A stretch of 64,000 bases of DNA, from assembly GCA_002897115.2 (NCBI GenBank), contig BCIH01000002.1, forward strand, positions 2,139,762 to 2,203,761, in the 5' to 3' direction. Position numbers and translations under genes: made by a program. This DNA comes from Prototheca cutis. Its lineage: Eukaryota; Chlorophyta; Trebouxiophyceae; Chlorellales; Chlorellaceae. Positions 23,591 to 35,226 of this stretch are shown here, piece by piece. Below the pieces are notes generated by a model. That model was not told the origin of the DNA. It saw only the letters and a list, made by a program, of their open reading frames with translations, and searched no databases. Positions within the stretch are counted from its first letter, which is position 1. Each line of letters starts with the position of its first letter.

Positions 23591-24074
23591 GCTTGTTCCG
23601 GCGGCCTTGGCCTCCGGGGGCCGATGTTGGTGCTGCTCCTAAGAACGGCGCTGATGATAGGAGATAAAATGAATTTGGGTTTTAATCATATTTGTCGACT
23701 GTGCCAAGAAATGCCGCGCCTGACGTTTGGCCCCGGACAAAAATGGATCGAACTGATCGTGCGTCCTTGCGCGCTCCACAGCGACGAGGACCATCTTGAA
23801 CGCCACGCAGCGCTCGTGGATCACATCATTGCGCACTGTACCCAGTGCCTGCAATGACATAGCCTTTCATTATCGGGATTCTTCATGGTATCCGAATGGA
23901 GCGGAAGCTGGGGTGGATGTGAGGCGGTGTCCCACGAGCCGCGGTGTCAGCGGGCTGTGCTCCCAGCCCAGATCACGACACGGGGCCTGCACGGGTCCCT
24001 GTCTCAGCGTGCCTGGAGCACAGTTCCAGGTTGCATTTCACACTTGTGCAAGCATTACCTGTGAAAGCCCGAGC
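23591..24074. promoter_or_regulatory. Divergent promoter region, phototropin / MMAA
   Basis: About 0.48 kb between the two start codons. Should hold both promoters. No specific element recognised. Confidence 0.4.
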
Positions 24075-25555
24075 ATGATCTCGAGACACCTGGGACGCGT
24101 GCTTGACTGCACTGCGGCGAGCCCTGCCTTGGTGAGGGCCTACTCCTCCGCAAGTGAGCCTGGTGCATGGCATGCGGCCTTGAGTATAATCATGGTGCAC
24201 TACCTTTTGGACGGTCTATGTGAATTTATTCAGACCAAAACCACCCTGTTGATGACTCCCACTGCACAGTGGCGGCGGCAGCAGCACGGCTCCAGGACTT
24301 GTACAACTCGGCTGATGTGGCGAGCCTCGTGCAAGGCATCCGGGAAGGGAAGCGCGTTGCCCTAAGTCGGGCCATCACCCTCGTGGAAAGTTCCAAGCCA
24401 GAGCACAAGGATGCGGTGAGGGGAGCATGGGACACTGGGGCTTGCACCGGCGGATTGCGCTGGTGGTAATGGTGCTGTACTGTCTGTGCTGCTCGGGGGG
24501 TCGTGTGTCTACGTCGAGAGCCCAAGCACCTGCCAACTCCTTTATTGACTCCAGGCAGCGGCTCTCTTGGCACAGCTGACCGAAGACAAAGCGGCAGCAC
24601 CCAGAAAGGGCGGCTTCCTCAGGGTCGGGGTCAGCGGCCCCCCGGGAGCCGGAAAGTCCAGCCTGATGGAGGCGTTGGGCTGTGCGCTCGTGGAAGCTGG
24701 CGAGAAAGTGGCCGTCCTGGCCATCGACCCCTCCTCCGCCCAAACAGGTGGCTCCATCCTCGGTGACAAGACTCGGATGGCCAAGTGAGTGCATGGACAT
24801 GGATCTGTTGGCACTTCTGTTTGGGGGATTTTGGGGGGCCCACTTTTGTCAGCCCCTCACATCACCACCACCATCATCACCACCCCAGACTGAGCTCTCT
24901 GGATAATGCATTTGTGAGGCCGACGGCGACGAGGGGAACATTAGGTGGCGTGGCCCGGGCGACGGCTGATGCGGTGACGCTGTGTGAGGCCGCAGGCGCG
25001 GGGTGGATGCTGATCGAGACGGTGGGTGTCGGTCAAAGTGAAGTCGCAGTCGCACAGCTGTGCGACTGCATGCTGCTTGTGATGCCCCCCGTGGGCGGGG
25101 ACGAGCTCCAGGTGATCAAGCGTGGGATCATGGAAATGGCTGACGTCGTGTTTGTCAACAAGGCCGACGGGTCAACGGCGCTCCCTGCCAAACGAGCTGC
25201 CGCGGCGCTGCGCGGGACCATCCATTTCCACCGGCCGCGCCGGCGCGGCTGGGCCGTGAAGGTCATGACGGGGTCCGCCCTTACGGGGAGCAACGTCGAT
25301 ACGCTGCAACAGACGCTGCGGGAGTACCGCGACGCCATCGCTGAATCGGGTGAGCTCCAAGAGGTCCGGAAACAGCAGGCCGTGGAGCTGACCTGGAAGG
25401 CAGCGGAGGAAGGCGCGCTGGAGATGCTGCGGCAAAGCCAAGGCGTGAAGGCCACGCTGCGCGCGCTGAGGCCCCGGGTCGAGGCGGGGGAGCTGGGCGT
25501 CCGCCCCGCCGCTGAAGCCCTCCTCGCAGCCCTGCGCGTGGACTGGGAAGAGTAG
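24075..25555 (+). CDS. MMAA: MMAA/MeaB GTPase, methylmalonyl-CoA mutase chaperone
   Basis: Four exons (24075-24153, 24270-24415, 24555-24784, 24889-25555) give 373 residues. The leader [26 protein letters not shown] is a mitochondrial presequence. The G3E GTPase core follows: P-loop [49 protein letters not shown], the switch [10 protein letters not shown], and NKAD for guanine. The C-terminal helical arm ([15 protein letters not shown]...) is complete. MeaB/MMAA loads and protects adenosylcobalamin on methylmalonyl-CoA mutase, so the alga should have, or once had, a B12-dependent propionate/methylmalonate route. The first exon was chosen because its phase reconstitutes the codon at the junction and it supplies a targeting peptide. 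Confidence 0.92.
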
Positions 25556-26206
25556 GGGCCAGTGTTGACAGGATTCTCCCAAGTCGACGCGACGACAGCG
25601 ATCTCGTCGTGCAATGAGAACAGTGAGCTCTTTATGCCCGTCGCTCACTCGCTGTTACGGCCGGGCGCGCATGGTTTTTACAACTAGGGGGAGGGTGACG
25701 TTTCAGGAATTGGTGTACGTCCGTCAGGACAGGTGTCGTCAGGTGCTGTGACGCCGTGAAAGGCGGAGTGGAAGGAGGTGTCCCGTTGGGGCCAGCCGCG
25801 GCCTGGGCCTGGGTACAACACTCCAGAAAAGGGAAGGCGGCGGGTGAATGGAATGCAGGGGGCAGCCGGTCTGGAAAACGAAGAGTGGAGCGGAAACAAA
25901 GCTGCGGTCATCTGGTCGGGCTCCAGGTCGCCGGGCGCCCATGGGCATCGGCACCGTGAACTGGTCGGCTCAAACACGGTGTCGCGTGTTGATACTGTCA
26001 GCGAAAACTGGGCCCCAGGTTTCTGGTGTGGATGCCAGAGTCGAGGAGGGGCCATCCATCAATTGCAGAGGTCCAGGACTGGAGAGTGGCTGGGCTGTCA
26101 GTGGTGCAAACACTGACAGCAAGGCGCGCTTGTGCCTCTCCCCAGGCCCCAAGCAGCAGCGTCGTCGTCGTGGGTCGCTTGTGCGCGGGGTCATCGAGCG
26201 AGCACG
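25556..26206. other. Convergent 3' intergenic region
   Basis: About 0.65 kb between the MMAA and LIN37 stop codons. Only low-quality open frames; no gene supported. Confidence 0.4.
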
Positions 26207-27342
26207 TCATGTCTCCATCGGGGCCCCGGGGCTTGGCGCCTCTGCCCCCGATTCGGGCTTGGGCACCTCTGCCGGGCTGTCGGCCGGCGCAAGGCACCGC
26301 TGCACCTCCTCCCGGCTCCGGATCAGCGCGTTCAGGTACTCGATGCTCGCGGCAGGCAGCTTGCCAGCACGCCGCCGTCGCTCCAGTCGCAGCTCCCGGC
26401 AGGCTTTCCAGTGCTCCAAGTTGTGCTTCAGCAGCTCTTCCACGCTGGGTGCAGGGTCTGACGGACCCAGCTCCAGGGGGGGNGGGGGGGGGTAGTCTGG
26501 CACGCCCCGTGCCGAAGGCCCATCGACGGCCTCATCCCACCGTCGGCCGCTTGGCTGAACAACGTACGGCTGCAGGATGATTGGGAGTGTAGGCATTGTA
26601 TCAACTTTGCCGTCGACCCTCTTTTCATTAGTCGGTGTTCCTCGGGTTGGAGGAACCACTGCTCAACCACTTTCCCAACAGCGCACACATCTGCATATCC
26701 CCACCCCCACAAGAAAGCACCCAGGGGCTCACCTCCTGGACGTAGGGAATGTCGGGGGCGTTGCGGACCCAGGCACGCATGAGTGCGTAGAGGGACGGTG
26801 TCTCCGTACCCGGGGGGGGCAACCGCACCCGTCGGTCCGAGATGGTCACCACATTGGCGTCGGTGCCGGAGCCATCCAAGTACCCACCGACTTGCACCCA
26901 CGGTGGTCTTGCCGGCAATGGCGAGACCGCCATAGGAGTGCTGTGCCTGGACTGTCCCAATGCCCTGCAGCAACGTGCATGGGTAATCACCACTTGTGAA
27001 CAGCTGCGCGCTCTGCGCTGGATCTGTGGATGCAGGGTGTAGCTGGCACCAGCCACCCTCCCATTGCATGTCGCCGGCACTGTGCGGACCTCACGCACCA
27101 GAGTCAATCTGGGGCTGGATACCCGCGCATAGACTCGCCTCCATGACCCCAGTCCCGGAACGAGCCCCACCCAACCGACCCAGCTCCGGCACCCCGGATC
27201 CCTGCCTGCTCGCGTCCTGCAAGCTGGACGCCTGTTGATTGAGAGGATCCCTCGCATTTGGCAGCACTGAATTGTCAGGCGCACCGTCCTCCCGCTTCAC
27301 CGCCTGGGAAGACGAGGCGTTTGCCGTCTCGAGAGCGGCCAT
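26207..27342 (-). CDS. LIN37: LIN37 homologue, MuvB/DREAM complex subunit
   Basis: Minus strand. Exon 1 starts at 27342 (MAALETANASSSQAVKRE...) and ends near 27110-27160; the middle exon ends at 26733 (start near 26940, border not resolved); the last exon is 26207-26569. Two blocks match LIN37: VVTISDRRVRLPPPGTETPS followed by LYALMRAWVRN, like the metazoan segment LYPICRAWMRN, and the C-terminal helix ELLKHNLEHWKACRELRLE plus YLNALIRS. LIN37 is a scaffold of the MuvB core, which with Rb/E2F or Myb represses or activates cell-cycle genes. An n lies in a G-run at about 26483 inside the last exon and may hide an indel. The overall family call is good; the exon 1/2 junction is not. Confidence 0.72.
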
Positions 27343-27779
27343 TCAGCGACCAGGTCGTTGGGTCAGGGGTCCCTACATCCCCCTCGGCGTCACTGCTTTT
27401 GTCATGAACGCGTCAACAATTCGGTGATTAAAAACTGCGGCATGCCCACAGGACCGCAAGACTGCTCTGAGGTGTTTGGGAGTTGCAGACGTGCCCCTCG
27501 ATTTCCCGATGCTCAGTGCGCCGGCTCGCATTTCGCAACGCAAAGGGTCACGGGCGTTTGTTGTGTTGCACACAGGAGCCCGCCTGTTCTCTGCTCAGAC
27601 ATTCTCATCTGACAGAATTCGGATTCATTACAAAACTTCTTTTTTAGGAAAATAGATCCTCAAAACTGTTCATATCAGATAGAAGTGATGCGCTGGGGCC
27701 AGGGGAACAATATGCGAGGCCTGCCCGGAAACACGAGGTGCTTGCTTGCTTGCGTGGTTTGTGCAACGACAATCCCTGC
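27343..27779. other. Intergenic
   Basis: About 0.44 kb between the LIN37 start and the stop of the fusion oxidoreductase, both minus strand. It is AT-richer and should hold the LIN37 promoter. No gene seen. Confidence 0.4.
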
Positions 27780-30408
27780 TCACAGCTTGGCATCGGCCGC
27801 CGGCACGGTATCCTTGCTGATGCGCACGCACACCTGCGTTTGGTATTGGAGTGGATCGGGTGTGAGGCCGTTGGTTCTCTTCCCGCAACCCACCCCATGA
27901 TGATAACATCTACCAGTAGTAGAAGAACAAAGAAAGTACCACCGACGACACCACCATTCTCCTACCTTGCCGACAGAGTTGCCGCTCTGAAGGCGGTCAA
28001 CAGCGTCCGGAACGGCCTCCAGACCGACGTATTCCGGTTCGTCCATGATGATGCGCAGCTTGCCCGCGGCATGCAGGGCCACGAGCTTGTCCAGGTGCGC
28101 CTTGAACTGTTTGCCGTACTGCACGAGGAAAAACCCGGTCACGGAGGCGGAGCGGGCGAGGAGTTTCTCCGGCAGACCGATGTGGGGTTGGGGCTTCCAG
28201 CCGCCCTCGGCCTTGTACTGGCTCATGGCGCCGATAACCAGGAGCCGACCCTTGGGGGCCAGGGCGTTGACGCAGGTGGTGAACCAGTCGCCGCCGATCG
28301 ACTCCCACACGACGTCCACGCCCTTTGGGTACTCACGGCGCAGGACGGTTTTCAGGTCTTCCTTGCGGTAGTTGATCACACGATGGGCCCCCAGCGAGCG
28401 CACCAGCTCCGCCTTGTCCTCGCCACCGACCGTGGCGATGACGTGGCACCCGGCCATGGCCGCCAGCTGGACGCAAAACTGGCCCGCGCCGCCTGCAGCG
28501 GCAGTAATCAGGACCGTCTCGCCCTTGCGCATGTGCCCGGCTTCTTCCAGCCCGATGCTGGCCGTCAGGCCCGAGGTCAGCAGCGCGACGTACTGCGCCA
28601 GCGGCGCGGGGAGCGGGAGCAGCGCGCTGGCTGGGCGCACGGTCAGCTCAGCAAAGCTCCCGGCCGTCATCGTCGCAACGGCCTGCCCAGGGACGTAGCC
28701 CCGGACCCCCCGACCCACCGCGGCAATCACGCTCACCGCCTCGAATCCCGCGGCATAAGGCAGCTGCGACGCCGCTTCGGCCACGGAGGAGTGGTACCGC
28801 CCGCTGGTGTAGTTGACGTCGCTGGCATTGATCCCGGCGTACACCGTCCGCAGCAGGACCTGGCCCTCGCCAAGCGGCTGCGTGGCCAGCGGCCAGTCGG
28901 AGAGCAGGGCCGTCGCGGCACGGAACTTGTTGCTCAACTGCTGCACTGCCACCGCCCGTGTCGTGGATGGCAGGGTAGAACCACCGGAGGGGAAGCCGGC
29001 GCGCGCCCAGTCGCGCCACGCCGCGGGCGCCACGGGGGCGCTGCTCTTCGCCACGTTCCTGTTTGTCGCGTAGGGCCCAGGGTTTTAGGTTTTGGAGCTG
29101 GGCTCATACTGCGGTCTACTGCTGTGCTGAGGCTTATTCCTTTTCTTTGACCCAGGAATATTGTTTTTTGTTGTTGGTAACGTGCTTGAGAGAACGCTGC
29201 CCTTGAGGGCAACCGCCAACCGTCACCAAAACCATACCTGAGGATGAGGGAGGCGGAGATGGGCTGCTGCCACTCACCCGTGAGACGGATGACAAGGCAC
29301 TGCCCATTGCGGCGCGGTTCGAGGATGAGGGCCACGGCGCCCTCGGCCACGTTCTCCGCGGTCAGCATGCGCTTGTTGGCCGGATCAAACAGGGCCGAGG
29401 CAAAAGCGTCGCCCTTGGCACGCACGTTCCGGACCAGGGGTGTGTCAGCAAACTCCGGGCACAGCGCGGACACACGGATGTTGTAGCGGGAGAGCATGGG
29501 GCCAGACAGCGAACGTGTCATGTGCACGACGCCGGCCTTGGCCGCGCCGTAGACAGGGCTGGGGGGCATGGGGAAGAAGCCACCCGCGCTGGCGACAGAC
29601 ACAATCACGCCCTGCGACGCGCGCCGAGTCCCGCCGGGGGCCATGGCCTGCGTGCACACGCGCACGCCGTCAAGCACCGCCGTCAGGTCAATGTCCAGCG
29701 TCGCCCGCCAGCTGTCATCCTTGGCCGTCAAAAGGTCACCTTCAGAATTTTGGGGGTTTTTGGGGGAGCTCTTCGGGGGAGTTTTGGGGTGGGGATTTGG
29801 AATTTTGAGCAGTGGAGGGGGTCGAGCGAGACGCACACCCACCTTATCAAAGGCATCCAGAAACCCTCATTAAGACACCCCCCAACCCCCCCACCCAAAC
29901 ATACCGCGCTCGGCGATGCCGGCGTTGAGGACGGCAATGTCCAGGCCGCCGCAGCGGCGCACGTGGTCGGCCACCGTCGCCTCTTGCGAGGCAGGCGAGG
30001 TGACATCGCAGCGGACAGCTGTCGCCAGGGGACCCGCCATCCGGGCCGTCTCCTCTGCGCCCTTGACGTCCACATCAGCCACCTGGGTGAATGGAGGATG
30101 GTTGTTTGCTTTAGGGGGTGCGCGGGCGGGTGACCGGGAGTGCTTTCCAGGCAAGCGGGGCTGCTGGGGTGATGAAGGGAGTACCAGCCTCCCCAGCCAA
30201 CCCACCTCCTATAACCCACCAGAAAGAAGGCCCCTGCACCAGCCGACAGTCAGGTCCACGAGTAAAGCCCCAAGCATGCAGTATTGAACTACGTTCACAT
30301 GCTCACCGTGACCTGGCATCCCAGCTTGACCAGGGCAAGGCAGATCGCGCGGCCAATGCCGCTGCCACCCCCCGTCACGAAGGCCGACTGGCCCTTGAGC
30401 GATGCCAT
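27780..30408 (-). CDS. Fused SDR plus PTGR3/ZADH2-like reductase
   Basis: Five exons (30307-30408, 29905-30082, 29239-29739 approximately, 27966-29058, 27780-27833) give one 642-residue frame. Part 1 (about residues 1-265) is a short-chain dehydrogenase: GGGSGIG nucleotide loop, ADVDVKG, NAGIAE, then the Ser-Tyr-Lys site SVASAG ... YGAAKAG. Part 2 is a medium-chain, zinc-free reductase close to PTGR3/ZADH2: GINASDVNYTSGRYH, TAGSFAELTV, ITAAAGGAGQFCVQLA, GVDVVWESIGG, KGRLLVIGAM, SASVTGFFLVQY and a C-terminal SVGK-VCVRI. The joining intron has a textbook donor (CTCAG|GTATGG, phase 2) and an acceptor at 29058 that restores frame, and part 2 has no in-frame ATG of its own before its core. Likely an NAD(P)-linked pair acting on a hydroxy/enone lipid; the substrate is unknown. 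Confidence 0.85.
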
Positions 30409-31412
30409 CGTTCGGCTCTCTCGTGTCGCTTTGCACAAATCTACCTACTTATTGCGTCTAGGATATTGGTAAATGCAAACGGCAGGAATCATCTTGCGGC
30501 ATTTTGTGGATGGCGCCCTTCTCTGGATCATCATAGCCTTTCATAAGCGGGACGTGCGCGTCCGACCTGGCGAATTTCTCCGACACAGCAGCAGCCTTGC
30601 CAGGGGCGACAGATTGGCACCGCCGTTCGGGAACGGTCCTGCAAAATTCATGTCCAAGGGAGAAATCGGCGGACTCATCGCAAAACATTCATTGTTTTTG
30701 TTCGTAGCCTCAAATACGCTCCTGCCTTTGCTGCATGTGGAGCGTTACCCTCTGTTGGCGCCGCAGCTACACCGCCAGGGCGGATGCAGACTACCGGGCT
30801 AACATGAGGCTGTCACGCAGACTGAAGGCGTCACGATCGCGCCAATACAGTGTGTCGATCGGTACATTGCCTTTTGATTTGACACTCGTTGCCGGGCCGA
30901 TACATGGCAAAGTGCAAATACTCGCTGCTGGGAGCACATGCTGCTGGGAGAACAGGGCACACTCCTCTGCTCATTGCTCACAAGCAAAGGCACATCTTGC
31001 TAGTATGTCAGCCGCATCGAACACCACAGTATGAACAGAGGTCAAATTCGCAGGAATGCTGCTAGCACCCTGTAATTAGCCTGAGGGTGGCAGCGTTGAG
31101 CGATATGGGCACAGGGCGATTAACAGCATGACTGCCCGGGGACCATGTGAGAATGTCAAAGGCAACGTTACAGAGCGACAGGACAATCCTGAAAAGCTGA
31201 TGCTCATTCTGTGTTTAATTTATATGTTTGTCTAGTGTATTCGTATAGGTTCGGGGAATCTCCTTTCTCAGGTGCATCGTCCATCCAGCAGGGTCTCCAT
31301 GGCCAGGTAATCTCATGGCGAGACCAGGGGCGGCGGGGCAGCATGCAAGCATCCGATCTGGGATAACCAGAAAATGTAATGAAGGATCTTTCCAATGTTC
31401 ATGACAATGCAG
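30409..31412. other. Intergenic, divergent, about 1 kb
   Basis: Between the fusion oxidoreductase start (minus) and the EndoG-type gene (plus). It should contain both promoters and the still-missing first exon of the nuclease. Base composition is less GC-rich than the flanking genes. Nothing else identified. Confidence 0.4.
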
Positions 31413-32662
31413 CCGCATTGCGATTGGCGCTGCGGCGGGAGCCCTGGTGGGCGGAGCCGGCACAGTCGTCTTCCTTAGGAGCCGGCGACCTGAGTCGGCC
31501 ACTGGTGCGCCATGGGGAGGGTTCCTTAAAGCCGGGGCTGCCGTTTTCATGCCATTGTCCATAACATGTTCAGGTTCATGTGCACGAAACCAACATCAGA
31601 AGACTCCTGCACTGGGCGTTGCAGGTCCTGGCTTTGAGCCGAGTGGGTTGTCGCATGCATGCCTCAAGCATGGTGGGTGTCTGGAGTGCTGCTGCAGTTC
31701 TGCGAGGGTTCTTGCCTGCCGTCTGGTTGCTTGCTGGAGGATGAATGATTTGGAAAGTTCTTGCATCATTCCCCCTGAATCCGTACTTTCTTCCAGGACT
31801 TCCCACGTCTGACCCACTCCGGGTGTACACCAACTTCATCACCAGCTGGGACAGCCGCATGCGCAACCCCAAGTGGGTGATTGAGCACATCACCGAGGAC
31901 AAGCTCAAGGGCGAAGGCACACGGTGGGGTCAGGATACCAGGGAATCTGTGTTTGAGAGCTCGAAGAAGGCGTGTTTTGCTGGCTGGTCGGGCGTCTGCT
32001 GACGTGCATCGCTTGCTTGACCAGGAATGCCATGACCCCTCACGAGCATGCACGTGCTGTGACGCCCCGGCCGCCACAATGCCCAACTCCCCATGGCCAG
32101 GGCATCGTCACAGTTCAGTGAGGATGCCGGGGTTAGTCCCCGGTTCCGGGCCAAGCTGTCGGACTACCGTGGCTCCGGCTACGACCGGGGCCACATGGCG
32201 CCTGCCAGCAACCACAAGCAGAGCCAGCAGACCATGGACGAGACTTTTACTCTGAGCAACATCTCACCCCAGGTTTGTGCGAGCACTGTGGTGTGCGTGT
32301 TTGTAGGATGATGACAGCTGCATGCCTCCCAACTGGTTATGCATATGCAAGCAATGGCATTCATCCATGCTCCCGCTGGTTGGTCTGTCCCATTCTGGTC
32401 TCCCCAGGTCGGTGAGGGTTTCAATCGTGACTACTGGGCACGCTTCGAGCGCTTTGTGCAAGACACGGCCAAGACGTTTGACGACGTCTGGATCGTGACG
32501 GGGCCGCTCTACATCCCGCGCCCTGAGGCCGGTGGCTGGGCCATGCACCACCCCATGCTTGGTGCGGACTGCGGGATGGAGATCCTATTTCCAGGCGTTG
32601 TTTGTTTGTTGTGTTATTCTCTGGTGGTGGCCGTGGTAGCACCTGTGTGTGTGTGTGTGGGT

Positions 32663-32734
<72 letters not shown>

Positions 32735-33553
32735 TCACCAGTCCACACCACCAAAGGCTCCACCGCTCCATCTCCTTCTCTGCAGGAACCCCGCCGCAGT
32801 TGGTGGCGGTGCCGACCCACTATTACAAGGTGGTGCTGGCCGAGGACCAGGGCGGCCGGCGCAGCGCGCTGGGGGCATTTGTGATGCCCAACGCTCCCAT
32901 TGCCACAGGCGCCCCGCTGGCCAGCTTTTGCGTGCCGCTGTCGTCGCTGGAAGAGGTTGCGGGGCTTTCCTTCTTCCCAAAGCTCATGGGCGGCGACAGC
33001 AACCCGGTCCGTGGCACACTGGACAGCGCCGCGCTCAAGTGGCAGTCCCAGGGCCGGGCCGAGGGACGGCGGCCCACGCTGCCCCCACCACCCGCGCTGC
33101 TGCCGCCTCCGAGCTCGGCCAGCGGTGGCAACGGTGCCATCGGCCCCAGGACAGCTGACGCCGTGGTCGCAGGTAGGCGGTTTGTTTGCTGTTTATTTGG
33201 TGGATACTTGCTTGAGAAATTGGAAACTGGTGATTGAGTTCAGTGTGGATCGCGTGTCAGAGACGAGGGACTCGGGGATTCTGCCGAGCGTCATGTCCCA
33301 TGGGCCCTTGCCGGCAGCCCCGACAACACGCCAACACGCAACCCGCGGTGTTCCCGGCCCAAGATAGACACTCGATCCATTGTCGATTGGCAATATTTGT
33401 TCTTCCATTTTATTCCATGCAGGCCATGGTGGGCCGGGGACCGTGCACCTATGCGATGCAGTACAGTGCCGGCTGCCGGTTGAGGAGTTTTGGAAGGTCA
33501 AGCGCGGCGAGGGGCAGCCCAAGTTGCAGCGCAGCAAGAGCTCCAGTTTCTAA
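31413..33553 (+). CDS. EndoG/NUC1-type DNA/RNA non-specific endonuclease
   Basis: Six exons seen: 31413-31573, 31797-31923, 32101-32272, 32408-32561, 32786-33172 and 33423-33553; phases agree. The first visible exon encodes a hydrophobic segment (IGAAAGALVGGAGTVVFL) that would anchor or target the protein to mitochondria. The core shows GLPTSDPLRVYTNFITSWDS, KWVIEHIT, DYRGSGYDRGHMAPASNHKQ with the catalytic His of the DRGH motif, FTLSNISPQVGEGFNRDYW, VWIVTGPLYIP and VAVPTHYYKVV. A His-Me finger, Mg2+-dependent sugar-non-specific nuclease. The C-terminus extends about 80 residues past the core and includes CDAVQCRLPVEEFWKV. The exon with the start codon is upstream and was not found. Intron 4 carries a 70-base G-run. 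Confidence 0.9.
32663..32732 (+). repeat. G70 homopolymer in nuclease intron
   Basis: Seventy uninterrupted G on the sense strand, preceded by a GT repeat and ending about 50 bases before the next acceptor. Exact length is doubtful. Confidence 0.9.
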
Positions 33554-33867
33554 ATTCTGCATTGCTCTCGTGCTTGCATTTCTCAGCGGCCAACGGCTGC
33601 AACAGCGCAACCCGAGCCACTTCCGGTCAGGCACGCGGAAGCTGTCTGTCAGACGGCGTCGCCGCGTTTGGTTTGGTTTGGATATTGGGAAAGAAGGAGT
33701 TTTGCAGGATGCTCTCCACACATGATCCGCCATTTGCGTCGCCCCCTCGGCTTCAAACGAACTCTATTCGAAGCTTGAATTGTTGATCAACAACGTAGAT
33801 ATAATTCTCGTGCACATCCCTCGACGTCTCGATCTCTTCTCGAACTTTGCCCTCCTCCCCTTTGACA

Positions 33868-34676
33868 ATGATGTCCGCCACACGCGCTCTGCTCCTCGTT
33901 CTGGCCTTGGGATGCGCGAGCCAGGCCATGGCTAAGACCAGCCACTGGGTCAAGTGTGGAACTGTGGAGGCCACGGCCACCTGGGAGACCGGTCTGTGCG
34001 CCAAGGTCACTGTGTCCAACCCTGCCAAGACCGCCTCTGTGACCTGGGCCGCTCACCTGAGCGTGTCTGGACTGAACCTGACTACCGGCCCCTCTGGCAT
34101 CGGCGAGGTGGAGAAGGTGCGTGTCGGCGAGTGCGACTATAAGCCCGCCGATTCGCAGACCCCGCTATGCCCTAAAGGCAGCTGCCTGCCGAGTTCTTCC
34201 CGTGGGGCTGCGGCAGCGCGACCCGGGATTTGGAACGGCCCGGATCCGTGCTAACAAGGTCGATGGCGTCCTCGCATGCAGGTTGACAAGGACACCTTCC
34301 TGATTACTCCTCTGGGTACCCAGGGTACCATCGGTGCCCTGTCTCCCCTGACCCTGAGCATGTGCGGCAGCACCGACGCCGTGGAGGAGGCCGTGGTCAG
34401 CATTGCCGCGGTGTTCAGCTACTCCAAGAACTACACCCTCGCCGACGCCGAGGCCCGTCTGTCCGCCGCTTCCTGCCCCTACCTGCCCATTTACAGCCCG
34501 GAGCCTAGCCCGAGCCCAGGTGCGTTCTTGCATGCTGATCGCTGGCGTGGGTGAGGCTCCGTTTGCGATTGAGATTGCCCGGCGGGGGTGCCCCTACCAC
34601 GGAGTCACAACCCCTGATCAGATCACATCATCCCCTCATCCGCGCAGTCGCCCCGGCGCCCGAGGAGTCGTTCTAA
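33868..34676 (+). CDS. Small secreted protein, unknown function
   Basis: Three exons (33868-34116, 34282-34519, 34648-34676) give 171 residues. It starts with a clear signal peptide (MMSATRALLLVLALGCASQAMA, cleavage expected after AMA). The mature part is Thr/Ser/Val-rich and looks all-beta: WVKCGTVEATATWETGLCAKVTVSNP and TWAAHLSVSGLNLTTGPSG resemble a carbohydrate-binding (CBM2-like) sandwich, but this is only a resemblance of pattern. It ends in a proline-serine tail (SPEPSPSPVAPAPEESF). Codon use is strongly biased to C-ending codons (GCC, ACC, CTG), suggesting high expression. Family not identified. Confidence 0.7.
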
Positions 34677-35226
34677 ACGATGAACGACTTGTGAATGGCC
34701 ACTTGCATGGTTATGCAGGAACGCAGGGTGAGGCCCTCTACAACAGAGTTGCATGCCCGCTCATGAACATGTGCCTGCGCCCACCCCATTCACCAAACAG
34801 TGTCCATTTAGGTAGCTGCGATATGCTATTGCCCTTTATCCCTTTTAGTACGTGTGTGTTTGAACGAAACTGTGACCACCATCCCAAAGACCAGGCGACC
34901 GAGGGTGAGGATTGATTGTTGAAAGCGGTGAGAGACCCAAAGACAGTGCGGGAGGGCATGCGGTGGTTGTCGGGACGGTCGGGCGCCCGGCCTGATCAAT
35001 CCAGCGAGTTTTTGGGGCCATAAACTGATCCGGGGCTGGAGGGACGGCGCATGGCATTCTGTATTGTTGTCGAGAACATATCGAAAGAATATTTTGTTCT
35101 TTTAGCTGCGATTCAGGACGATGCAGTTGAAGCGCCTGCCTGGATGCACCGCACAATGATGACGGAGGGCGAGTGGTGCCGACATGGTCGCTGATTAAGG
35201 GTCGCTGTTTATCCCCCACGGCATCA
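34677..35226. other. Intergenic
   Basis: About 0.55 kb between two plus-strand genes. Should hold the 3' UTR of the secreted protein and the cyclin H promoter. No gene seen. Confidence 0.4.

Noticed and set aside
28934..29842. Continuous minus-strand frame through the SDR/MDR junction
   Set aside because: It leaves the MDR reading frame after the junction; splicing at 29238/29058 is required.
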